Source: Hypomyces perniciosus (Eukaryota; Ascomycota; Sordariomycetes; Hypocreales; Hypocreaceae). From it: a stretch of 64,000 bases of DNA. Where the stretch lies: positions 4,278,001 to 4,342,000 of the forward strand of contig SPDT01000005.1 of assembly GCA_008477525.1 (NCBI GenBank). Direction: 5' to 3'. Made by a program: the position numbers and the translations under genes. This document shows positions 25,401 through 38,308 of the stretch, piece after piece; position 1 is the first letter of the stretch; every line of letters starts with the position of its first letter. A model generated the notes under the pieces. The model saw only the letters and a list, made by a program, of their open reading frames with translations. It was not told the origin of the DNA and searched no databases.

Positions 25401-25673
25401 AAAGCTAGGCCTACTGCGATAGGTATTAAAAAGAATTATAAAAGAGGAAAAGGAGGAAATAGCTAATAAGAAACTAATGCCTGCGGAGCGTTAACTAAAG
25501 ACTATACTGCGCTAAAGCCTATAATTAAATTATATATTATTAACACCAAAAACTGTATAATTTGCCTTATTTACCCTTATATTGGAAGTATTAAAATAGA
25601 TTACCTGGAATTTCGATTTATATAAGCAATATAGCTATTCGCGGCCGAATAGCGCGATAAAGCGGGGGGGTAC

Positions 25674-25845
25674 TGTCACGGCACTGACTATGACGCGATG
25701 TTGATGCCCTATTACGTGAGCCCCGGTTACGTGACCAGGCCTTAACGCGTTCCTAGCTATAGCTTTCCGTAGAGCCTCAGGGCTGTCTCGCTCTCCACGG
25801 CACAATAACGATATTTGCCCTGACCTGCCTTTCCGTGCCGTGATA
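25674..25845 (+). repeat. 3' LTR of Gypsy Z
   Basis: 172 bp. It starts TGTCACGGCACTGAC and ends TTCCGTGCCGTGATA, and is more GC-rich than its 5' partner. The purine tract GCGGGGGGGTAC precedes it and TTAAT follows as target duplication. Confidence 0.85.
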
Positions 25846-25959
25846 TTAATATTCTACTGTAAAGGTAAAAGGAATATAAGCGCTGTAGTTATTGTTGTTT
25901 TATAATAATAGGAAGTTAAATAATAAAGCTTTTTAAATAAGTGAATCAGTCCTAAATAG

Positions 25960-26596
25960 TTAAAATAGGTATATTAGCTGCCCCCTAGCCTTATTCCTCG
26001 CTCTTCTTCTTTAATTATCAATATTATTATTATTAATATTAATAGTAATAGCAGTATAGCTCTTGCCATAAATATTACGCTTCCAACTAATTCCCTTCGC
26101 GCTGCGTATTTATTAACTAATAGCGAAAACGCAAAAGAAGAATACCTTATTAATAAAGTATAATTATAGTCGCCCCCTAAAAGTGGCTTATCCTAGAGTT
26201 AGTTGCTCGGCTAGCTAAGCGGCTACGCCTATTACTGCTCCTGCTCTTGCGCTGGCTCCTACTCTAGCTCCTGCTCTTACACCAGCTAATCCAGCCTAGT
26301 CAAAGGATACTGCAGCTCTTACCGCTCTTAATATACGCTATGCTGCTGCTATTATAGCTGCTTATAAAGCGCGCCTTACTGTTAAGGCAGCTACTGCTTT
26401 GACTTTAGCCCCTGCCCTTATTACTGCTGCTACTACTTTAATAACTGCTCTTATAATTACCTTTACTGTAGCTGCTTCTGCAGCTGCCTTTACCTTTACC
26501 TCTACTACCACTGCTACCCCCGCTACTACACTATTATCCCCTTTTTATAAAGGTTATCTAAAGTCAGTGATTGCTGGTAAAAGAAACTGCTTTTAA
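25960..26596 (+). pseudogene. Reading frame antisense to pol near the 3' end of Copia Y
   Basis: This is the counterpart of 15240-15901 in Copia X. The plus strand reads TNSLRAAYLLTNSENAKEEY, then LINKV, with later stops at what look like former Gln codons (TAA, TAG). After a frame change comes an Ala/Pro-rich part with DTAALTALNIRYAAAIIAAY and, at the end, LLSPFYKGYLKSVIAGKR. Two diverged copies keep the same residues. It lies between pol and the 3' LTR. No known domain is recognised, and the opposite strand is also partly open. Confidence 0.4.
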
Positions 26597-29500
26597 TATA
26601 TTTCTATTGCCTACTTTTAGTAATATACTGTTGACTTTAATAGTAATTACTAATATACCCTTTAATAAACTCCTCTTTAATTTAGCTACATTACTCTATT
26701 TAATTATATACTTTATAGTTATTTAATACTTATATTAATTATATACCAGCTTTTTTAAGCTATAAATAAAAACGATAATTACGTAAATATACTCTCTTTT
26801 CTTTATATACTTATAAACTTATATAATTAAATAGTAACCTAGTATAAAAAGGCATTGCCCCTTTAATTTAATTTATTAAAGGAAAGAACTTGGTTTACTT
26901 TAAAGAGGCTGCTGCTTTAAGTAGCAGCGATAATAATAATAACGCCCTTTGCGTATAAACGCGTAAAGGCTAAAAAGCTTTTAGAAAATAGTTATTGCAG
27001 TAATAAAATACGCCCCTTATAGGATATAGCCTATAAGCTAGAATTAACTAGCTTCTTATATTTTTATATATTTTATTTTCGTAACTATATATCTGTTAAG
27101 TTTAATAGTACTTTAAAGGGTTTAAAGTACTGCTATAAAACGGTTTTAATAAGCCTATTAGCAGGTATAAAGTGAATAGAAAAACAAAAAACTATAAATA
27201 ATCTTTTCTAGTATTCCTGTTGAAGCTATATACTTTATATATTAATATAATATAGGCAAATATTAATTGATATATTTTCTTTAATTATAAAATATATAGT
27301 TAATTAATTATTATAGTTAATATTTTAATTAGCGCTAAGGTTAAATTTTATCTCTTAGAAAAGGCAATATAAACTTATAGCCTCTTTTACTATTTAAGTA
27401 AAGGTAAATAGTTTAGCTTCTATTATAAATATACTAATAATACTTTAATATATTGCATTCTATAGGATAAAGCCTGAAAAAAGCGTAATAAAATACCTTT
27501 AAAATAATCTTTAAGTATTTATATTATTAGCGAAAAAAGTATTACTTAAAGCAGTTAAAACTTATATTTCCCTGCACCCTTTATATTAAAAAGCTAAGAA
27601 ATATTATATATATAAATAGTGGATTAGCTAGTTAACTGCTTTAAGGTGCTCCTTACTAGCGTTAATTAGAAACTGTAATAAAGCCAAGGCGCTATAAGCT
27701 ATATTAATCTTTATTATAATAGGTATATAAAGCATTAATCCCACTTTCTTTTAATATATTTTAATAGTTACTTTTAATGCTTGTAATATACTTTTCTAAA
27801 GCTTTATAATAGGTATTAAAATTATAAAAAGCTATATTCCTTTATTAAGCCTAAATTATTTCGCAATTTTCTCAAAATAGGTCTTATAGGAAAAGTATAT
27901 TTTATACTCTATATAATTACAAGTAATCTTAATCTTTAAAAACTATTATATATTTCCTTTACTATAAAGTTTATATTTTACTTTTAAAGCGTTTAGTAGT
28001 TTAATATAAAGAGCTTTATTATTATAATAATATATAACTATAATATTATTTATATAAAATACAATAAAAATCTTTTAAGCTTTATTATAAAAGAGATAAG
28101 GGTCTTTAAAGCTTAAGATTAACCATTATTGCTTTAAAATTAAAGATAGTTTATTAAACTATAGCTTTGGCAAGTCCTTTAAGCTATATAAAGCTTTCGC
28201 AAGCTTTAAATAAATATTTAGCTATTTAAAACCCTTAAAGAGCTTATATATAACTCGTTTTAAGTTTTTATCCCTTAAAGCATTAAAAAAAGTATTTTTA
28301 ATATTATATTACTTTAACTTAATATTAAATTGTACTGTAAAAGCAATAAATATATAAAAAGAATATACTGCTAATATAGCTATATATATACTCTCTATAA
28401 TAAAGTACTTTTATAAATCCCTGCAGACTATAAAATAAACTTTATAGTATTCTAGATTTCAATTCTAGTTAAACTTGTAAATAAAAACTTAATATATTAA
28501 TAATAGCTTTATTATTGCCTTTAAATATAGGATCTTTTACTAGGTTCTTTTTACGCGCAAAAAAATAATTTTATTATATATAGTTTATTTAAACTTATCT
28601 TTAAATAAATATTTTATAAACTCCTTTTAGTCTTTTAGTAGTTTCGCTAAATCCTTTTAATAAATAATTAATTTGTTAAAAGCTATACTTTTTTCAAAAA
28701 AAGATTTATAGTCTATTACTGCATTAAATATAATAAATACTATTTCTGCACTTTTTAATTTATTATTTATTAACTTTTATGAATTAAACAGTAATTAATA
28801 TAGCATTAAACTAAAAAGCTTAATAATTATTAAATATATATTAAGTTTATTATTTTTAAAAGTAGTATTTAAAGTATATATTTTAATCCTATATACTAGG
28901 AAATATTTATTAGCCTTTTTTGCAGGTTATTTCCCTTAAAGTCTTAAACTCCTATAAATATTAACTACTACTTTACTACTTAAAGGATTATTAGCTAGTA
29001 TTTCCTTAAAGGTCTATTCATTTTTTATAAAAATAGGCAAGTCTTTTATATATTAGTTTACTTTTAGCCTTAATAGACTATCCTCCTTTATTAAATTATA
29101 TACTTTTAATATATAAGGCTATTTTTCTATTATATCCCTTTCTATAAAAAGGGGTAAATTGCTTATAAAAGTATTATTTAAGGTTCCTATTAGCGCGCTA
29201 ATATTATCTATAAAGATTAACCATTTAAAGTAGCCTTTAGTGTTTAATAATTAAAAGGTCTTTTTAAATGCGCTAATAGTTTACTTAAAGTATTTATTAA
29301 ACTATCTTTAATACTCTATACCTTTACTACCTTTAAAAGTATACTTTCTTTTTCTATATTATTTATAAAGGTATTTTTTACTGCAGGAATATATATTAAA
29401 AAGAGTTTAAATTTTAGTTTATTTTCTTTAACTTTATTAAATAGTTTATTTAACTTAGCTATAGACAGTTTATCCGCAATCTCTTTATTACTATTAAAAA

Positions 29501-32342
29501 AGCTAGTTTTATTAAACAATATATTCTTTATAATAATTACTTTTATTAGGCAGGGTAATTAAATATAATATATATTATTTGCAATATAGCTAATAAAATA
29601 TCTAATTAGCCCCTTAAGCTTAGTCTTAAATTCTTTCTTTTTCCGGTTAGCTTTACAGTCTTTATTAAATATATAAGCGCAGTAACTCTATATATAGACA
29701 CTGCTTTAATCTTGCTATAAGTCTGCAGAAGGCTCTTTTATTAAAAGGGGCGTAAAGTTGCAGAACTATTGCTTTAATTTATCGATAGGTAATATTATAT
29801 TAAGGCTGCATATATGACTTATATTAATAATATATACTGTAGCTTTTACACTCTTTAGCTATACGTCAGTTCAAAGACCTATAGCTTTTAGTATTTTAAT
29901 CGATTTATTTATCACTTTTTAACCTGCCTATTTTAAAGCGCTGTTTAGTTTATATATATAGGAAAAGGTAAGCTTTAAGATAATACCCTTTATATTAGCC
30001 TAGATCTAGACGTATAATAAACTTTTAACTGTAATTATAGCTTTTTTATTATCCTACTTAAAGAAATATATAGAGATATTATATTATACCTTTACTATAT
30101 TTATAAAGTTAAAAAGAGCATTCAAAACAGTTTCTTATTTTTTATTTAATACAGGGTATATATATAACTATATAGTATATTGTTTTTTAACTATTAAAAG
30201 CTAATTATCTTTATTATAGCTTTCAAGATAGTCTTAAAGATCCCAGTATACTTTAAAGAATAATTTTAGCGCTTATTTATTAAATAGTCTGCAAAAGATA
30301 ACCTATTTTATATATATAAAAGCATAAGCCTTATAATCTATATATATAGTTCCTTTAATGGATATATTCCTTATATTGTTTATAAGCGCTTTAAGCGCTT
30401 TTAGGCCTACATATCTTAATTATAAATGCCAAAGCTATTCCGAATTATATTATAATATTAAAGGATTATATATTAGTTTTCTTTTACTTTTTAATGCTAT
30501 ATATATACTATAGTCTATATTAAGAAGTATAAAAAAAGCTATTAAACTGCTTAGTATAGTATATTTAAAGATAGGGGTAATATAAAGCAATAGGGGTTTA
30601 TATTAAAGAAATAAAAGATTATACCTGTACTTTACTTTCTTTATTATAATATTGAATTTAGCTGTATTAGTATAAAGTATATTATTATACCCTATTAATT
30701 AAATCCCAGCTTTTTAAAGCTTTAATAAAGATATAATATTAATATAAAATCCTTTAATTATAGCTATATCTAAAGGCTTAATAAAGTGCATTATCTTTTA
30801 ATATAGATTATAGAAAGCATCCTTTATTAAACGCTAACCTCGTTTAATAATTTAATAGCTAGCTCCTTTTACTTTAATATAATCCTCTTTTATATTTAAA
30901 ATAAAAGAGCTAAAAATAAAGTAATTCCTGCTATTTATAAGATAAATAGCTTTATATATATTAAAAAGGGTACTTTAAAACAGGCAGTAAAGTATATTTT
31001 ATGCATTAATATATATTAATACACTTATTAAATATACTATACAGCTTATATCTTCTTTATTAATTAAGTCTAAAGATATCAAAGCAGCTATAATAGTTAA
31101 AGCTATTCCTTGTTATATTAAGGCAGTAAGGTTCATACCCCTTTTATTAAGCTTTTTACAGGTAACCTGCTATTTATTTTCTTATAGGCGCGCGCGAATC
31201 TCTATAACTTATTAAATATAAAAGTATATTTCCCTTTTTTATTAAACTTCCAAGCAAGCGCAGTATATACTTTACCGCAGTTATCTAAAGGCTAAATATA
31301 CTTTTTAAATCTCTAAAGGCACTTTTTATTAAGCTTAAAGTGTATATTATTACTACTTAATGCATTATTTAAGTAGTTATTAAATATTATATAAAAGCTA
31401 TAAGTATAGTTCTCTATATTCTTTAAAGTATTTAAAAAAAGCTATTTAAATTAATTAAAAGAGAAGATTTTATTTATTTTACTGCTTTTAATTAAGCTGT
31501 TTATATAGTATAAGTAATAGGCAGTAAAGTTTAAAGTAAAGTATACTTTAATAGCTTTAAAGAAAACTGTTTAAAAAGCTATTCCTATAACCTTTAAAAG
31601 CTTATACTTTACTGCACTTATATAAATATACGCTTAATAAATATACTATACTTCTAGCCTAATATTCCTATACTTTACTTTATATAATATATATTAATAG
31701 GATAAGTATACTTCTTTATATATTATATCTTTATAAAAAGTTAATTAATCTTTAAACTTTGTAATAATTTAGCAAATAATAAATTTAATATTAAAGTCTT
31801 TATTATTATTATAGGCTGCTTTAATAGTAGTAAAGGCTAAAGCTGCAGTTTTAAAGTCTATTAAAATTAAACTATAGATATTAGAGTTAACTGTCTTTTA
31901 GATTTAATTTAGAATTATATTACTAGCCTTCCTTTTCTCTTTACTTAAAATAATATTAAATTAATGCTTTTAAAGTATACTATTATAGAAAATAGAGATA
32001 TCTACTATAAAGGCATTAAAACTAAACTCTTATACTATATACTCCTTTACTTTTATTAAAGTAGGTAGCTTAATAGCAGGGAAATAGTTATTTAGCTAAT
32101 TAAAGAAATTAAAATTAATCCTATTCTAAACCTTAATAGTAGTTATATAGTTGGTTAAAATAGTAATCTACTTAATTTACTAAACTATTAATTTTAGCTT
32201 TATAAAAGCAATATCCTTTATATTATCTATTATAAAAGATAACTTTAATAGCTTAAAGGCAAAGGTAAAGGGTATAAAGAGAGATATAATATTAAAGTAA
32301 AAGTTTCTAGTAACTCTAATAGTTACTACTTAGGCTTATAAC

Positions 32343-32608
32343 TATAGCAAAGCGCGGCACAGCTATATAGAGTATAAAGAGATAGGAAATAAAGTTTAAT
32401 TCTATGAAAGAGAATATGCCGTAGTGGCCTTACTATATATATATATAGCTAATATAAAGAAGAAGCTGTGTATAGGCGCTTTATAAGCGCCTGCATAGTC
32501 TAACATATTGCTTATGCAATATGTGTATCAGCTTGTATCTGCTTACATAATAGATAAAAGCTCCCTAGCGCTAATAAGCAGTAGGGCCCCGGCCTACTTA
32601 ACCCAATA
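32343..32608 (-). repeat. 5' LTR of Copia Y
   Basis: 266 bp, homologous to 18856-19121 and 35269-35542. The minus-strand start reads TATTGGGTTAAG, where the first CA has become TA. CTATA (32609-32613) follows directly as the target duplication shared with 18851-18855. Confidence 0.8.
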
Positions 32609-35268
32609 CTATATATATAAAGACTACTTTAATTTAGCTATAAATCTATAAAAGGCTCCCTTATTAAAAAAAACATAAAATCGCAAAACTATTACTTTAA
32701 TTTATTAATAAATAATATTATATTAAAGCTGTATATAAGATTTATATTAATAATATATACTATAGCTTTTATACTTTTAGGCTATAAGTTAGTTAAAAGA
32801 CTTATAGCTTTTAGCATTTTAATTAACTTATTTATAACTTTTTAACCTGCCTATTTTAAAGTACTATTTAGCTTATATATATAAAAAAAGGTAAACTTTA
32901 AAATAATAGCCTTTATATTAGCCTAAATCTAAAAGTATAATAACCTTTTCACTATAATTACAGCTTTTTTATGATTCTGCCTAAAAAAATATATAAAAAT
33001 ATTATATTATATTTTTACTATATTTATTAAATTAAAAGAAACATTAAAAATAATTTCTTATTCTTTATTTAATAAAAGGCATATATATAATTATATACTA
33101 TATTCTTTCTTAAGCATTAAAAGCTAATTATCTCTATTATAGCCTTAAAGATAATCTTAAAGATCCTAGTATACTTTAAAGAATAGTCTTAGCGCTTATC
33201 TATTAAATAGTCTATAAAAAATAACCTAATTTATATGTATAAAAGTATAAGCCTTATAATCGATATATATAGTTCCTTTAATATATATATTCCTTATATT
33301 CTTTATAAGCGCTTTAAGTGCTTTTAGGCTTAAATATCTTAATTATATATACTAGGGCTACTTTAAATTATACTATAGTATTAAGGGATTATATATTAGT
33401 TTTCTCTTGCTTTTTAATGCTATATAAATACTATAATCTATATTAAAAAGTATGAAAAAAGTTATTACGCTATTTAGTATAATATACTTAAAAACAAAGG
33501 CAATATAAAGTAATAAAGGTTTATATTAAAGAAATAAAAGATTATACCTATACTTTACTTTCCCTATAATAGTATTCAATTAATTATATTAATGCAAAGC
33601 GTATTATTATATCCTATTAGCTCAATCCCTATTTTTTAAAGCTTTAATAAAAATATAATATTAATATAGAATCCTTTAATTATAACTATATCTATAAGCT
33701 TAATAAAGCGCGCTATCTTTTAATTTAGATTATAAAGAATATCTTTTAATAAATAATATCCTCTTTTAATTATAAAGTAGTTACCTCTTTTTATTTTAAT
33801 ATAGTCCTTTTATATATTTAAAATAAAAAACTTAGAAATAAAATAATTTCTGTTATTTATAAAATAAATAATACTATATATATTAAAAAGGGTATTTTAA
33901 AAAAGGTAGTAAAATATATCGTATATATTAATATATATTAATATACTTATTAAATATACTGCAGGGTTTATATCTTTTTTATTAATCAAGTCGAAAGAGA
34001 TTAAAGCAGCTATAACAGTTAAAGCTATTCTTTTTTATATGAAAGCAGTAAAATTAATACCATTTTTACTAAGCTTTTTACAGGTAACCTATTATTGATC
34101 TTTTTATAAGCGCGCGTAAATCTCTATACTTCATTTAAATATAAAAAGTATTTCCCTTTTTTATTAAGCTTTCCAGTAAATGTAATATATACTTCACTAT
34201 AATTATTTAAAGGCTATATATACCTTTTAAGTCTGTAAAAGCACTTTTTATTAATAGAAGGCTTCAAATATATATTACTATTACTTAATATATTATTTAA
34301 ATAGTTACTAAATATTATATAAAAGCTATAAATATAGTTCTTTATATTCTGAATATTATTTAAAAATAGCTAGCTAAATTAATTAAAAGAGCAAATCTTT
34401 TTTATTTTACTGCTTTTAATTAAGCTATTTATATAGAATAACTAATAGGCAGCGAAGCTTAAAGTAAAGTATATTTTAATAACTTTAAGACAAGCTATTT
34501 AAAAAATTATTCTTATAACCTTAAAAAGCTTATACTTTACTGCATTTATATTAATATACACCTAGTAAATATATTATACTTTTAGCTTAATATTCCTATA
34601 CTCTACTTTGTATTATATATATTAATAAAATAAATATTCTTCTTTATATATTATATCTTTATAAAAAGCTAGTTAATCTTTTAGCTTTTTAATCATTTAG
34701 CGAATAATAAACTTTATATTAGAATCTTCATTATCTTATAGGCTATTTTAATAGTAATAGAGGCTAAAGCCGTAGCTTAAAAGTCTATTAAAACTAAAAT
34801 ATAAATACTAAAGTTAATTATCTTTTAAATCTACTTTAAAATAATAACTTTAGCCTTCCTTTCTTTATTATTGCTATTAATGAAGAATTAATGCTTTTAA
34901 AGTATACTATTATAATAAATAAAGATATTAACTAAAAGGGGTTAAAACTAAATACTTTAACTGCAGTTTCCTTTACTTTTTTTAAAGTAAATAGTTTAAA
35001 AGTAAAGAAACTGTTATTTAATTAATCGGGGAGATCTAGATTAATCCTATTCTATACCCTAATAGTAGTTATATAATTAATAAAAATAGTAATCTATTTA
35101 ATCTATTAAACTATTAATTCTAGCTTTAGAAAAGCAATATCTTTTATATTATTTATTATTGAAAATAACTTTAGTAGCTTTAAGGTAAAGGTAAAGGGTA
35201 TAAAGAGAAACATAATATTAAAATAAAAGTTTTTAGTAACTTTAATACTTACTACCTAGGTTTATAAT

Positions 35269-35542
35269 TATAGCAGAGCGCAGTATAGCTGTATAAAGTA
35301 TAAAGAGATAGGAAATAAGCTTTATTCTATAAAAGAGAATATACTATAATGGCCTCGCTATATATATATAGCTAATATAAAGAAGAAGCTGTATATATAT
35401 ACTGTAAGCGTCTATACAGTCTGATATATCACTTACACGATATATATATTAGCTTGTATCTGGTTTGTAAGCAGATAAGAGCTTCCTAGCGCCGGCCCTA
35501 GCGCTTAACAGGCGGTAGGGCCCCGGCTTACTTAACCCAACA
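35269..35542 (-). repeat. 5' LTR of Copia X
   Basis: About 274 bp, with the least mutated end of the family: the minus strand starts TGTTGGGTTAAGTAAGCCGG. It shares the internal GCGCTTAACAGGC block with the truncated 3' LTR at 14922-14988. It abuts Gypsy V sequence at 35543. Confidence 0.75.
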
Positions 35543-38136
35543 AATAGCTATTGGCTATAAGTATTATTAAAATTAATATTAAAGGTTTATTTAGTATTAT
35601 TTATATTTTAGTCTTTAATCTTTCACAGTTCGTAAATTAATAAATATAGTAGTAATTTTGCTTTAATATTAATGTAAGGTTAATATATAAGTCTTTTTTT
35701 TTATCTTAAAGTATTATCTGTTTTAATATATTTTTACTGTAGGCTTCAAACCTTATTTTCTTTTTAATTTCTTTTTTATTCTTTTTAGTGTTTTATTTTA
35801 GTTTTTGCTAGTAGTATAAAGTATCAATTTTAAAGGTTTACCTAAAATATTAATATTATATAGAATAGTTATTAGGCTATAAATTATTAGTATAGTATAG
35901 GTTTAAAGGCAATAGTTTATTAAATAATATTGCGAGTTAAAGGTAATTATTAGTATAGATTAGTTAATATTAAGATTATATTACTATAGTTATATTATTT
36001 TCAGGATGAAAGGGTTTTAATTTAAGAGATTAGCAATAAAGAATACAAATAGCTTTCTATATTCCTTTATACCTATATATAGGATTATACAGTTAGTAAA
36101 CTATACTGCTGCTTTACTATTAGTTAAAATAAAGCTTAAGCCTATTATAAAGGAAGTTTATATATTATCTTTAATATGAATGTATTATATAAGTTATATA
36201 GCTAAAATAGCAGTTTTTTTACAAATATTTAGTTAATTAAATTTAAGTTTCTTTATTATAAATTTTGTAATATTAATAGCTATAATGTTTTTTAAGTATA
36301 TTATAAAGTAATATTTATTAATAAAGTTATATATTTTTTTAAAGAATATTATTTTTATTTTAATATAATTTCTTTATCCTATAAGGATTTATTAGAGAAG
36401 TTTATTTAAAAGCTTTAATAAAATACTAAATATTAATTTTATAGTTTTAATAATATACTTAATCTTTTTTCAAATTACTTTTATTGTATAAATATATAAT
36501 TAATAATAAAAGGTAATAAAGTTTATAGCTATTCTTATTTAGATATTTACTATATTTAACTATATGTTTTCATTTTAAAGTTTAATTTAATTTTATAAAA
36601 ATAATACATTAAAACGTAATTGTAATAGTTTTAATAATAGTCTTCTTTATTATTATTAACTATAAATTATAAAAGGAGGCAATAGCATTATCTATATTTA
36701 ATTTAAAATTATTTATATATTTTTTTTTTATTAATTGTACTATATTTATAGGTTATATAATAATTTTAATTTTATATTAAAGTTTATAATATATATAATT
36801 TAAGAGCCTTTTTTTATTAAATTATAGTTTATTTCTTTTAAAGTATTCTTTATTAATAGTTATTTATATAATATTATCTGTTATTTAATTAAATTACACT
36901 TTACTTTATTTAAAGTATTTTTAATTATTAATTACTTGTAATAGATACTTTTTGTATTAATTTTAATAAAGTTATTTTTTATTTTAACTGCTATTAAAAC
37001 TTATATAAGTAAGCTATACTTTTTAAAAGACAATGGTTATAATAATAATAAAATTTAAAAGTAATAATTAACTCTTTTTAATTAATATTAAAATTATATT
37101 TTTAACTATAAAAGGCTAAAGATTATAAATATATTATTAAAAATATTTATACTAAAACAAAAGTAAAGTTTTTTATAGAAGTTAATTATAGTTTATATAA
37201 TAACAAGGTTCAAAATTTTATTAGCTATACTTTTATTAATTAATAAAAGGTTTTTAATAAATAGCAGTTAATTAAATTAAAGTAAATTAAAAATTAATAA
37301 AGTAATACTATTATTATTATTCTTATTAATATTTAAAGAAAATCTAGTATTTAAAGCTTAAATTTATAGATTATTTGAATACTATAAATAATATTAATAT
37401 ACTCTTACAGTTTAATTATTATACTTTATTAAGCTATTTAATTATTAACTTTAAAGTGCTATTAAATAAAAATATAGTTTATATAATTATATTTAAGAAT
37501 TTTGACTTTAAATTTAATATAGATTTTTTTAATATATATTAAACTGCTTTTTTATTATATTTATTAAAGCTATAGTTTACTTTTTATAGTAAAAGTAAAG
37601 TCTTTTAATAATATATATTTTATAAAAGATTTAAAGGTAAAGTAATAAAGTATATATAATATTTAATTATATTTAATTATTAGTTAATATTAAAATAATA
37701 GTAATATTAATAATATTACTATTAATATTAATACTATTATTAGGAATAGTTTTATTAATAATAGTTTATTTAAATAATATAAAAGGTATTATGGTAAATA
37801 TATTTTTAAAGCCTATTATAAATTATTTAATAACGTTAATATTATTTAATTTAATTATTTAAGTCTTTAAAATATTAATAAACTTTTAAAAGACTTTTAT
37901 TTTTAAAAATTTTATTATTTATTTAATAGTTTTACTGCATTTACTATTTAATATAAATAATGTTACTATAAAGTTTAAAAAAGGCCGATTTAATATATAT
38001 AGGTTATTAAAAAACTATAATACCTTTTAAAATAAATTAATTATTTTATATTATTTATTTAAATGTATAAAAACTATTATATTAAGTTTTTTATACTATT
38101 AAGTAAGGTTATTACAACTTTTAACAATAGTATTAA

Positions 38137-38308
38137 TATTATGGCACTAACTGTAACGCGATATTAACGCCCTGTTATATAAGCTCCGGTTATATAACCA
38201 GGCCCTAACGCGTTCCTAGCTATAGCTTTCTATAAAGCTTTAAGGCTTTCTTGCTCTTTATAGTATAATAATAATATTTACTTTAACCTGCCTTTCTATA
38301 CTATAATA
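38137..38308 (+). repeat. 5' LTR of Gypsy W
   Basis: 172 bp. It starts TATTATGGCACTAACTG, the RIP-mutated form of the TGTTACGGCAC start in Z, and ends CTATAATA. Confidence 0.75.

Larger units (their letters stand above)
19261..25845 (+). mobile_element. Chromodomain Gypsy retrotransposon Z, complete but RIP-degraded
   Basis: LTRs of exactly 172 bp (19261-19432 and 25674-25845) are flanked by TTAAT on both sides (19256-19260 and 25846-25850). Removing the element restores the Copia sequence seen uninterrupted at 15105-15150. The internal order is gag (about 19800-20700), a degenerate zinc knuckle (about 20730-20790), then protease, reverse transcriptase, RNase H, integrase and chromodomain. 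A purine tract AAAGCGGGGGGG lies just before the 3' LTR. The length of 6585 bp is usual for fungal chromoviruses. Stops fill every frame, so it is not autonomous. It is the least mutated member of its family here (others are V and W). Confidence 0.85.
18856..32608 (-). mobile_element. Copia-type LTR retrotransposon Y, nested in X and carrying Gypsy Z
   Basis: Two LTRs of 266 bp each (18856-19121 and 32343-32608) bound the element. CTATA lies directly outside both (18851-18855 and 32609-32613), a 5-bp target duplication. Minus-strand pol shows the pre-integrase zinc region (LWHLQL...LKALKALINN, near 30380-30420), an integrase C-part (SVKATVYIINIS, near 29830) and, further 3' at the position equivalent to 18700 in X, sequence like YIANNIYYI.LP. 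The order integrase before reverse transcriptase defines Copia. The internal part runs 25846-32342 plus 19122-19260, because Gypsy Z (19261-25845) interrupts it near its 3' end. RIP has made it inactive. Confidence 0.75.
14922..35542 (-). mobile_element. Copia-type LTR retrotransposon X, interrupted by Copia Y and Gypsy Z
   Basis: X is the outer element of the nest. Its 5' LTR is 35269-35542, its 5' half (gag to integrase) is 32614-35268, its 3' half (rest of pol and 3' region) is 14989-18855, and a remnant of its 3' LTR is 14922-14988. A second member of the same family, Y, splits it at 18856-32608. The break lies at the same point in both halves when compared with Y (around 29690 in Y), and CTATA flanks the insertion on both sides. 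A GGGGGG-containing purine tract precedes the 3' LTR remnant on the minus strand. Only about 67 bp of that LTR survive next to LINE L1. RIP has destroyed all frames. Confidence 0.75.

Noticed and set aside
29316..29519. Minus-strand 67-codon ORF in the AT block
   Set aside because: It lies inside the Copia Y pol region in the pol orientation and is a chance stop-free piece of the dead gene, not a separate gene.
18851..32613. Tandem duplication of a Copia element
   Set aside because: X halves are complementary and split at one point with a CTATA duplication, which fits nested insertion better than tandem duplication.
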